The notes under the pieces are model-generated. The model made no database searches. It saw only the letters and a list, made by a program, of their open reading frames with translations, and had not been told where the DNA came from. Shown one piece after another: positions 43,397 to 50,907 of a stretch of DNA of 64,000 bases. A program made the translations under genes and the position numbers. Numbering within the stretch: the first letter of the stretch is position 1; the number at the start of each line of letters is the position of its first letter. The DNA comes from Botrimarina mediterranea (lineage in GTDB: Bacteria; Planctomycetota; Planctomycetia; Pirellulales; Lacipirellulaceae). The stretch covers positions 5,206,862 to 5,270,861 of the forward strand of contig NZ_CP036349.1 of NCBI RefSeq assembly GCF_007753265.1, given 5' to 3'.

Positions 43397-46162
43397 TTAC
43401 GGCGCCGGCGTCTGCACAATCACCACCCAAGGCCCGCGCGGGTCTTCGCCCAACGTCTTAGGCGCCACCTCCGCGACAGCGCCGAGGTACTTCAACCCGG
43501 GTCGACCGAGGATGTCGTCGTACGAACCGAGGAAATTGCCGCGCGTCGCGCTGCGGCTATTGGCGGTCGCGGTCAGCAGACTCTCGCTGAGCCGCACCGG
43601 GTCGCTCGGCCGGCTGTAGGACGACAGCTCCCGATGGTGCAGCACCAGCCCTTTGCGAAGGTCGTCTTCGATGTCGTCGGCGCCGGTATCCGCCAGCAGG
43701 ATCTCGTGGCCGCCGGTCGCCTCGAGCTCGTTGAACTCGGCGAAATCGCCTAGCGACGACGAGATCGCCAGCACCCCGATCACCCGTTGCCGCCCGGCCT
43801 CTTGTGAGTCGCCGTAGATCGGCACGGAGAACGCCACTTTCAGATCACCCTTCGCGGTGGTGCTGCCATAGACCGCCGAGCGGTGCGGCTCGCGCAGCGG
43901 TTGGATGTCGTCCTCCTCGATGTCGTCCGGCAGGTTGGTCCCTTGGCCGTGGAAGTAGTCGCGGATGGCGTAACGCTGACCCATCGAGGCCGGCGAGTAC
44001 GGCGCCCGAGCGACTTGCAAGCCCTTGGCGTCGGTGACGAACCAGCTGCTAGAGCGGAAGCCGAGCTTCTCGTCGCCGCGGCTGCGTTGATCGACGATCC
44101 ATTGCTGAAGCGGGTGTTGGCGGTCCCCGAGCGCGGGCGCGTCGGGCGCGTTGGGCCCCTGCCCTGTCAGCCAGCCTTGCAGACGGGGGTCGTCCGCCGC
44201 CGACTGGAGGATCTGAATACGCCGGTCGATGGCGATCGAAAGCTCTCGCGCCGTCAGGCCGGCGACCGACTCGAGCTTCTCGGCCACCAGCGCCGGGTTC
44301 CCCGTCGATGGCAACAACCACACCGCCAGCACCGCCGCGCAGGCCGCCGCGGCCGCCATCGTCGCCACCAGCCAGCCGAACCGCTTGCCCGGCGTCGCCA
44401 ACGCCGCGCTGCCGATGAGGGTGCGGTTGAGGCGAGCGCTGGTTTCTTGCGTATCGATGCGGTCGGGATGTGTCTCGGCGCGGCTGAGGCGACGCTCCAC
44501 AGCGCCATCGACCTTGAGCCGCGTGACGCGTTCCGCCAGATGGGCGCCAACCGCAAACGGCGCGAGCGCCTCGGCCACTTCGAGCGGCGTCTGCGGGCGG
44601 TCCTTGGGGTCCTTAGCGAGCATCCGCTCGACCAGGGCGGTTAGCTCGCGCGGCGCGCCGCAGGCGGGCCGCAGCGGCGGGATCGGCGCGGTGGCGTGGG
44701 CGCGTTCGGGCTTGAGGTCGGACCTCGAGAACGGCGGCTCACCCATCAGCAGGCAGTAGAGCGTGCAGCCGAGGCTGTAGATGTCGGCCCGGATATCGAC
44801 CGACGTGGTGCGCCACTGCTCGGGGGGCATGTAGTAGGCCGTCCCCATTCCGCCGCGGTCGAAGCGGGTGAGCCGTTCCTCGTCGCCACCGACCAGCAGC
44901 GCGAGCCCCAGGTCCATCAGCTTCACCACCGCCAGCTTCCTCGCCGATGAGAGCGGGGCGCCAGAACTGCGGTAGCTGCCGCTCTCGCCGACTTGCAGGT
45001 GCGGGCTGCTGGTGAGCGCCACCATCAGGTTCGACGGCTTCACGTCGCGATGAACGAGGCCCTGCTCGTGCAGATGCTCGAGGCCCAGCGCCGCTTGCCG
45101 GGCGATCTCGCAGGCGTCGGCCACCGGCAGCGGCCCCTCGGCGTCGAGCAGCCGATCGACGCTGACGCCATCGACGTACTCCATCACGAGGTAGTGCTCG
45201 TAATCGTCGGGGCTCGACGAGTCGATCGCCACCACAAGGTTCGGGTGCTCCAGCGCCCCGGTCGCGCGGACCTCTTGGTAGAACCGCCGCACGACCGAGT
45301 CGCCGCCCGCTTCCACAAGGTCGGGGCGGATGATTTTCACGGCCCGCGGGCGGTCGAACTGCGCGTGGCGGGCCTTGTAGACGTTGCCCATGCCGCCGGC
45401 GCCGATCAGCTCCAAGAGCTCGTAATTGCCGATCCGCCGCTGCCGCACAGCGGTCGCCGAATCAGAGGGCGATCGCCGCCGGGTCGAAGCGCTCCCCGAC
45501 TGAGCCGCGTACTCGGTGAGGCCCATCGTCCGCGGCAGGACGCTCCATTCGCGCGGCGGCTGGTCGTTGAACTCTTCGTCCGGGCTGCGACGCGGGAGCG
45601 TTGGCGAACGGCCCGTGTAGAGCACTTCGTAGAGCTCCGCCGAGCCGATGCCGCGGAGTTCGCAGGCGCCGTGGGCGTGGAGCCAAACGCCGTCGAGCAC
45701 GCCGTCCTCGATCAGCGCCGCCGTGGTGCGCGAGACGAGGATCTGCCCGCCCTGGGCGTGGTCGGCGAGGCGCGAGGCGTAATCGACCGCCCGGCCGACG
45801 AAGTTGTCGGGGTCGTGCGGATCGGGCTGCGGCGCCCCGGCGTGCATGCCAATGCGGACCTCGGCGGTGGGGGCGTCTTCGCCGGCGTTGATCGGCGTTT
45901 CGTGGTGGGCACGCACCACGTCGATTGCCCAGCGCGTCGCCCGGGCTGTGTCCGGGAACACCAGGAAATGCCCATCGCCGGCGGTCGAGACGACACGCCC
46001 CTCCGCGGCCGCCAAGCCCGCCTCGATCAGCGCCCGATGCGGCTGCAACACCCGCTCGACGTAAGCCGCGTCACGCGCCGCCGCATCGCCGCCCGGCATC
46101 CGGCCCTTGAGCGCCACGGAGCCCACCAGGTCGGTGAACACAAACGTGGTGAGCTGGGCCAT
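43397..46162 (-). CDS. Class III nucleotide cyclase / Ser-Thr kinase / Cache fusion
   Basis: This 921-residue protein has a class III cyclase domain first (about 1-185): metal Asp in 'FVFTDLVGS', second Asp in 'VSTAGDGHFLVF', and 'VGRAVDYASRLA', where the usual VN is VD. A Hanks-type kinase follows (about 245-525) with 'IGAGGMGNVY', Lys in 'RAVKII', 'HRDVKPSNLMV', DLG in 'LMDLGLALL' and 'GTAYYMPPEQW'. A single membrane helix ('WLVATMAAAAACAAVLAVWLL', in part) leads to a C-terminal extracytoplasmic region that reads as a Cache-like sensor ('GYAxxY' type turns, 'MGQRYAIRDYFHGQG'). It may link an external signal to phosphorylation and possibly cAMP. Confidence 0.88.
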   Translation of the reverse strand: MAQLTTFVFTDLVGSVALKGRMPGGDAAARDAAYVERVLQPHRALIEAGLAAAEGRVVSTAGDGHFLVFPDTARATRWAIDVVRAHHETPINAGEDAPTAEVRIGMHAGAPQPDPHDPDNFVGRAVDYASRLADHAQGGQILVSRTTAALIEDGVLDGVWLHAHGACELRGIGSAELYEVLYTGRSPTLPRRSPDEEFNDQPPREWSVLPRTMGLTEYAAQSGSASTRRRSPSDSATAVRQRRIGNYELLELIGAGGMGNVYKARHAQFDRPRAVKIIRPDLVEAGGDSVVRRFYQEVRATGALEHPNLVVAIDSSSPDDYEHYLVMEYVDGVSVDRLLDAEGPLPVADACEIARQAALGLEHLHEQGLVHRDVKPSNLMVALTSSPHLQVGESGSYRSSGAPLSSARKLAVVKLMDLGLALLVGGDEERLTRFDRGGMGTAYYMPPEQWRTTSVDIRADIYSLGCTLYCLLMGEPPFSRSDLKPERAHATAPIPPLRPACGAPRELTALVERMLAKDPKDRPQTPLEVAEALAPFAVGAHLAERVTRLKVDGAVERRLSRAETHPDRIDTQETSARLNRTLIGSAALATPGKRFGWLVATMAAAAACAAVLAVWLLPSTGNPALVAEKLESVAGLTARELSIAIDRRIQILQSAADDPRLQGWLTGQGPNAPDAPALGDRQHPLQQWIVDQRSRGDEKLGFRSSSWFVTDAKGLQVARAPYSPASMGQRYAIRDYFHGQGTNLPDDIEEDDIQPLREPHRSAVYGSTTAKGDLKVAFSVPIYGDSQEAGRQRVIGVLAISSSLGDFAEFNELEATGGHEILLADTGADDIEDDLRKGLVLHHRELSSYSRPSDPVRLSESLLTATANSRSATRGNFLGSYDDILGRPGLKYLGAVAEVAPKTLGEDPRGPWVVIVQTPAP

Positions 46163-46260
46163 GGCTACGAGTGAGTTCTAGAGATGGCGACGCCGGTCGT
46201 GGGTGGAATCTTAAGCGATCAAGCGGCCGCTGTGCGAATGATCAATGACCAAATGCTTCG

Positions 46261-46355
46261 AATGACCAATGACCAACGACCAAGCCCCAATGACCAATGC
46301 TGCTGCGCAGCTCGGGGCGGCAGCCCCCTCATTGGTCATTGGGGCTTGGTCATTG
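46261..46355. repeat. Inverted repeat, 'AATGACCAAGCCCCAATGACCAATG' family, copy 2
   Basis: The left arm (46261-46299) consists of 'AATGACCAATGACCAACGACC' in part and 'AAGCCCCAATGACCAATG'; the right arm (46330-46355) is its complement 'CATTGGTCATTGGGGCTTGG' and onward. The loop is 30 nt. Confidence 0.88.
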
Positions 46356-46361
46356 CGGCTT

Positions 46362-46404
46362 CTAAAAAACAAGGGCTGGCGACGCCGAAATGCGTCGCCA
46401 GCCC
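46362..46404 (-). terminator. Minus-strand intrinsic terminator in the gene-poor gap
   Basis: A perfect 13-bp stem (46373-46385 with 46392-46404) has a 6-nt loop. Read on the minus strand it is followed by TTGTTTTTTAG. It implies a minus-strand transcript that begins above 46404, away from the cyclase-kinase gene. Confidence 0.85.
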
Positions 46405-46433
46405 GTGGGTTGGTTATCTCAACAAGAACGGCG

Positions 46434-46535
46434 TCATGCGCCGCGTTGCGATTGGATAAGTTCGTTCAGCTCCTGCTGGAGGAATTGGGAATGGTTTCGC
46501 GGGATGCGTGCGGCGACGTCGCCGGCGCTTAGCAA
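46434..46535 (-). CDS. Possible 33-residue small protein before the terminator
   Basis: This is a short frame with TTG start (46535) and an AGGA stretch 4 nt upstream, ending with TGA 30 nt before the terminator. The product, 'LSAGDVAARIPRNHSQFLQQ' followed by 'ELNELIQSQRGA', is amphipathic and protein-like. There is no known family. The assignment depends on the adjacent terminator, and it may equally be part of a non-coding RNA. Confidence 0.3.
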   Translation of the reverse strand: MLSAGDVAARIPRNHSQFLQQELNELIQSQRGA

Positions 46536-47323
46536 AGTTCCTGATCAGCCCGCGCCGTGCTTCGGCTCTGAGCGGGCGGCTGCAAACCCTCTCGCAGGGA
46601 GAGGACGCCGGGCGGCTTTTTCAGGGCCACCGGGCAGGCGAGCACGCCTCGGTGAAGGTCGCGGTTGATCGGGCGCCTCGCGGCGCCGTCGGTCGCCGTC
46701 ACGCCCGACGTTACAGGCGGCACACAGCCCCTTGCGAGGGCTACCGGCCGCAGGAACACGGACGAAAACAAACGAACGAGCGGTTATCGGTTCTCCAGGA
46801 TCAGGTGTGATGAGAGGCGGCGAACCCACAGCGAGGGACGCTTCCCCTCCTGATACGCAATCACGGTCGAGGCAGTTCCACTCCGTGAGGAGATGGCTCC
46901 AGGATCGCCGCAGCGAGTCGCCGGAGTTGCGAAGAGCGAGCTGGCCAGCCCTCCCTCTTCCTGTCGTCTCGACAAGTGTTGTGTTACTCCTCTTGGACGA
47001 GGCGAGTCAAAGCAATTTGGCTCAATTTCGAGCCTAGCTCAGAAGTTTTCCCAACGGCGGGTCGGCGCATGCCGATCGGCGAAAATCTGCCGTTTTCGGC
47101 CTCCGGAATAGCGCGCGGCGCCCCGGACGAACCCCTTCCAGCCGCACGACCGCGCCCCGCCGTCCGGCCAACCGCGACAACCCCTGCAAACCCCCCGCAA
47201 AGCGGCTGTTTCGCTAGGCCGGATGCTCGCCGAATCGGGCCGCCGGCGGTTAATCTGGGGATTATGGCGAAGAGACGCCGCCATCGAACCGCACACCATT
47301 CGTACCCCGGTCTACCACCGCAT

Positions 47324-47352
47324 TTAGCCCCCGGTCATTGACCGGGGGCTAA
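47324..47352. repeat. Perfect 14-bp palindrome upstream of a PEP-CTERM gene
   Basis: TTAGCCCCCGGTCA, one T, then its exact complement. It ends 31 nt before the ATG at 47384. A half-copy 'TAGCCGGGGGCCA' follows. It could be an operator or a hairpin in the leader. Confidence 0.85.
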
Positions 47353-47383
47353 GTCGGTAGCCGGGGGCCAAATAGAGACCCCT

Positions 47384-48367
47384 ATGACGAAGCCCCTCAC
47401 GCTGCTGATCGCTCTCGCCGCGTCGCTTGCCGCCGTGACGACGCAAGCCGGCACGATCGACCTACGGCTCGACGTCAACTACACCGGCGCCAACCCCTCC
47501 GCGGGCGGCACGTGGAAGCTGTTCGCGAAGACCGACGAGTTCGGCCTCTTCTCGCTCACCGCGCCGCTGTCGGGCATCAACGCCTCGGTCACCAACGAGC
47601 TACCACGCGGCCGCGTTAACGGCAGCGCCACCAACAACGCGGGCTTCTCGCTCGAAATCAATCGGGACCGCGGCTCCTACCGCCAGCTCACCTACAACCA
47701 ACAAATCACCCCCGCCGGCGCCGGCCAGCAAGGCGTTTTCTACGGCGTCGGCACGCTCGACAACGGCTCGCCCAACTTCCCCGGGCGCGTGGCAAACACC
47801 AATTTCCTCGGCCCCAACATCACATCGCTCACCAGCGTTCAAGACGTGCCGTGGGCGTTGGAAGACCCGCTATGGGCGACGGGCGTCACCGTCGCCAGCG
47901 GCTCCTTCGCCGCCGGCGCCACGCCCGCGTTCGCAACGGCAACGGGTGAACTTCAAGGTTCACTGCTCACGAGCATCGGCTCAATCTCCACACCGGGCGA
48001 TACGACGCTCGAGAACACGATCAACACTTCGGTCCGCACCAACCTGGGCTTCGGCGTTGCGACGGGCGATTACACCGGCGATGGCCGCGTCGACGCCGCG
48101 GACTACACGTTCTGGCGGGACAGGCTGAACCAAACCGTCCCCGCCCTCACCAGCGCCGATGGCAATGGCGACGGGGTCGTCAACGGGGCCGACTGGAACG
48201 TCTGGCGTAACAACTACGGGACGGTTTCGGCCCCGGCGGCCGCCGTTTCGATCCCCGAACCTGCTAGCGTCTTTTTGACGGGTTTTTCCTTACTGCTGCT
48301 CGCACGCCGTCGCAGAGCTAGCTGCGGGCGGCGGGGAAATGCGAAACTCTTTGGAGGGATTGCTTGA
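47384..48367 (+). CDS. PEP-CTERM protein with dockerin-type repeats
   Basis: The 327-residue secreted protein has a signal peptide ('LLIALAASLAAVTTQA'). A beta-rich domain of about 190 residues follows ('GTWKLFAKTDEFGLFSL'). Next are two dockerin-type calcium loops ('GDYTGDGRVDAADYTFWRDR' and 'DGNGDGVVNGADWNVWRNN'), then a PEP-CTERM signal 'IPEPASVFLTGFSLLLLARR' and a longer tail than usual ('RRRASCGRRGNAKLFGGIA'). In planctomycetes the pair probably marks surface or matrix proteins sorted by exosortase; no exosortase is in this window. It forms a local cluster with the next two genes. Confidence 0.85.
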   Translation: MTKPLTLLIALAASLAAVTTQAGTIDLRLDVNYTGANPSAGGTWKLFAKTDEFGLFSLTAPLSGINASVTNELPRGRVNGSATNNAGFSLEINRDRGSYRQLTYNQQITPAGAGQQGVFYGVGTLDNGSPNFPGRVANTNFLGPNITSLTSVQDVPWALEDPLWATGVTVASGSFAAGATPAFATATGELQGSLLTSIGSISTPGDTTLENTINTSVRTNLGFGVATGDYTGDGRVDAADYTFWRDRLNQTVPALTSADGNGDGVVNGADWNVWRNNYGTVSAPAAAVSIPEPASVFLTGFSLLLLARRRRASCGRRGNAKLFGGIA

Positions 48368-49041
48368 CAGTTCGGGGGATTCCGAACATATTCGATGCTG
48401 ATCGGGGGTCCGCCCCCGAGGACTTGTCCCAGCGATCCGCCGCGATCGCCCTTGCCGCTCGGCAGTCGAAGCCGGCCCCCTGGCCGAACGACTCGATTCC
48501 TTGCGAGAAGGGTTTTGCCTCAAGCTTTTTTGGGGTGAATAGGCCTTCGCGGGGCACAGGGCTCTTTCCTGACAGCGCCCATTCGCCCTGGTGAATCGGC
48601 AATTGTGAGGATAGCGCAAAAAACTCACCAATTTCGGACAACAAGCTTGAAAGGGGTCGCGACGCCGAGTTGAATACGCGTAAGGACGGCCCCGGAGGTT
48701 TTCCTTGCTCAACCGACAACAGACGGTCGCCTCAATCGAGGGACGTCCTAAGGCCGAGCACGACACCAAACGAAGAGACACCAAACTAACGGCTACGCGG
48801 CACGGACGAGTTCTCACCGCTGACCAACGTCGGTTCGCTGACTAAAGTCGGTTGATGAGCATCCCAGCAGTAGGACACTGCTAACAGCGATTGGCGACTG
48901 GTCCGGGTGACTGGTCACCGGCGCCGCAGTTCAGATCCCGATTGTCGATTTTCCTTTCTTTGAGTTTTCCGCAGGGCTAGAGCAACTTCCCGCTCGGCAA
49001 CTCTGGTAAATCTCATTTCTCAAGTGGGTGGAGAGAAACGA
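48368..49041. other. Intergenic region, 0.67 kb, with a promoter-like motif
   Basis: A perfect -35 (TTGACA, 48364-48369) is followed by 17 nt and CATATT (48387-48392). The dyad GTTCGG-6nt-CCGAAC (48370-48387) lies within the spacer. The -35 overlaps the stop of the previous gene. No protein gene is supported here; minus-strand frames in 48290-48817 are not convincing. Confidence 0.35.
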
Positions 49042-49782
49042 ATGTCCTGGAAGAGCATTGCTTGTGTTGCCGCACTCGGCGCCATGGCGGCGCCGGCTCT
49101 GGCGCTACCGACCATTGAAGTTGTCGATAACGGCAGCGGCATGGGTTCGATCAACATCATCACGACGGACGCCGGTTCGATCGGCGCCGAAATCGCCCTT
49201 GAGCTGACGGGCGCGACCCTGACGGGCGCCACGATCAACTCGGCGGTCTTCGACACCGCCAACCCTGGCGACAACCCGTACATCGCTGGTTCGCCGATCG
49301 CCGGCGACACCACGGGCCTGGGCCTCGACCTGCCCAACAACCGCCTGTTCGCCTCGTACGGCTCGGGCGACGTCGCTGCCGGCAGCCACAAGCTGCTCGA
49401 CTTCACGTACACCGGCACCGGCACCGGCACCGCCTTCGGTGTGGTGGGCTCGGTTGGCCTACTCGAAGAAGGTCTAAACACCGGTGCGGTGGACCTTGGC
49501 AGTGGTCCTGATCCTCTCGCCGGTGACTTTGATGGAAGTGGCGCCGTTGGTGACGGCGACCTCACCCTTCTGCTCTCGAACTGGGGCGCCGCGGTTCCGC
49601 CAGTTCCCGCTGGTTGGACTGGTACGCAGCCGACCGCTCCGGGCGTCGGCGACGATGAGTTGACCGGCCTGCTCAGCACTTGGGGTCAGAGCAGCTCGTC
49701 CGCTGTCGCTGTTCCTGAACCGACCGCCGCTCTGCTTGGCTTGATCGGTGTTGCGTGCCTGAGCTTCCGTCGCTCGGCCTGA
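49042..49782 (+). CDS. PEP-CTERM protein with partial dockerin-like repeat
   Basis: From ATG 49042 (preceded by GGTGGAGAG at 49028-49036) it is 246 residues. It has a signal peptide ('IACVAALGAMAAPALA'), a cohesin- or NEAT-like beta domain up to about 145 ('GSIGAEIALELTGATL', 'AAGSHKLLDFTYTGTG'), one dockerin-like calcium loop ('GDFDGSGAVGDGDLTLLLSN') with a second degenerate copy ('GVGDDELTGLLSTWG'), and the PEP-CTERM end 'VPEPTAALLGLIGVACLSFR'. It is probably exported to the surface. It is less GC-rich than most neighbours. Confidence 0.82.
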   Translation: MSWKSIACVAALGAMAAPALALPTIEVVDNGSGMGSINIITTDAGSIGAEIALELTGATLTGATINSAVFDTANPGDNPYIAGSPIAGDTTGLGLDLPNNRLFASYGSGDVAAGSHKLLDFTYTGTGTGTAFGVVGSVGLLEEGLNTGAVDLGSGPDPLAGDFDGSGAVGDGDLTLLLSNWGAAVPPVPAGWTGTQPTAPGVGDDELTGLLSTWGQSSSSAVAVPEPTAALLGLIGVACLSFRRSA

Positions 49783-49997
49783 AGTCTATTTGTTGCCATC
49801 GGCGATGGCCCCTTCGCGGGCCGTCGCTTCGATGGCAGGGAATGAAATGCATTACTAGGGAGATGGGTTGCTAATGCCGCAGTGAGTGTGACACCAAGTC
49901 CACTATCTCATTAAGAGTTTAACTTCAGCTATATCCGAGACGATCTCGGGCATTCCCAAGCACGCAATTCACTCAAGAATACAAGAGCAAAACAACC

Positions 49998-50633
49998 ATG
50001 CGTAAAATCCTTCTCGCTGCATTGTTCACTGTGACGGCTACGGTCGCCAACGCCGCCATCATCGGCGGCGGTCCCCAAGTTGTTCAACGCACTGTTGGCG
50101 GCGCCCCCGCCGGCACTGTTGTCAACGCCATCCAGATCAGCTTCGACGAGCAGCTTTTCGGTCAGCAGATGGTAGTTCAGCTGGATAGCGGTTCGATCTT
50201 CCAGCAGGCGACCTTCGGCGGAGAGACGGCGCCGAATGACGCGCTTATCGGCGCTTTCCCGGATGTCGAGGCCGATACGTTTGTCTCGATTGGTGGTCTC
50301 ACGCTGAATACGTCGTCCAGCACGCTAGTCGTCGGTGGTTCGACGGAACTCGGCATGAACGGCCCCAAGCAGATCGATACCGCTGGTATTAACATCGCCT
50401 GGGCTCCTTCTCCGGGCGTGGTGATCCCCAGCGGCACCGATTTCCCGATCGCTCAGGTTACCCTGTCTGGCGACGCCAACGGCAGCGTATTCCTGTTCAG
50501 CAACTCGGGCGGTACCGGGCAGATCTTTGAAGGATCTGTTCGCAACGGTGTCGTCAGCTTCATCCCCGAGCCCACCACCTGCGTGCTCGCCGGTCTGGCT
50601 CTGGTTGGCTTCGCGGCTCGCCGTCGCGTCTGA
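49998..50633 (+). CDS. PEP-CTERM protein, 211 residues
   Basis: It has a signal peptide ('ILLAALFTVTATVANAA'). A beta-rich domain of about 165 residues follows ('NAIQISFDEQLFGQQMVVQL' and 'GNGSVFLFSNSG'-like pattern), with no recognised family name. The C-terminal signal is 'FIPEPTTCVLAGLALVGFAA' with the Arg-rich end RRRV. It is followed 44 nt later by a strong terminator, so it ends its transcript. Confidence 0.82.
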   Translation: MRKILLAALFTVTATVANAAIIGGGPQVVQRTVGGAPAGTVVNAIQISFDEQLFGQQMVVQLDSGSIFQQATFGGETAPNDALIGAFPDVEADTFVSIGGLTLNTSSSTLVVGGSTELGMNGPKQIDTAGINIAWAPSPGVVIPSGTDFPIAQVTLSGDANGSVFLFSNSGGTGQIFEGSVRNGVVSFIPEPTTCVLAGLALVGFAARRRV

Positions 50634-50677
50634 GTTGACGCTGCTCTCGTAGCAGCTCGATAAAAGTTGAAAACGAC

Positions 50678-50720
50678 AAAGAGGCCCGTGGGTTTGACCC
50701 GCGGGCCTCTTTTGTTTTTT
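50678..50720 (+). terminator. Intrinsic terminator after the PEP-CTERM gene
   Basis: A 15-bp stem (AAAGAGGCCCGTGGG at 50678-50692 with 50698-50712, one G-U) with a 5-nt loop is followed by TTTGTTTTTT. Confidence 0.93.
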
Positions 50721-50907
50721 GGCTTGCTGACTTTGCGGTCTGGGGGGACCTGCCGGGTGATGGGTGGTTCCGCGGGCTGGCGGGCGGGCGGGCGTCGATC
50801 CAGTCTTCGGGAGACCGTCCGATCGTAGCGGTGGCGCCGGCTGTGCTAGCGGGTGCTGCGTGGCGATCGAGGCGGGAATCAAGGGATCGATTCCTCTGCC
50901 ACCGCCG

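Larger units (their letters stand above)
46163..47383. other. Gene-poor region, 1.2 kb
   Basis: The spacer between the cyclase-kinase gene (start 46162, -) and the PEP-CTERM gene (start 47384, +) carries a repeat (46261-46355), a minus-strand terminator (46362-46404), a possible 33-codon minus-strand ORF (46434-46535) and a perfect palindrome (47324-47352). The longer frames in 46529-46829 do not look like real proteins. Confidence 0.6.

Noticed and set aside
44993-46174. 393-codon plus-strand frame opposite the cyclase-kinase
   Set aside because: Antisense to clear cyclase and kinase motifs; Arg-rich shadow.
46529-46829. Minus-strand frames of 80 and 94 codons in the gene-poor gap
   Set aside because: Arg/Pro-rich composition, no start signal and no domain. 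They were not called, although a transcript through this region is possible.
47384-49782. Dockerin repeats as a sign of a cellulosome
   Set aside because: No cohesin scaffold or cellulase is present, and planctomycete PEP-CTERM proteins often carry such calcium loops.
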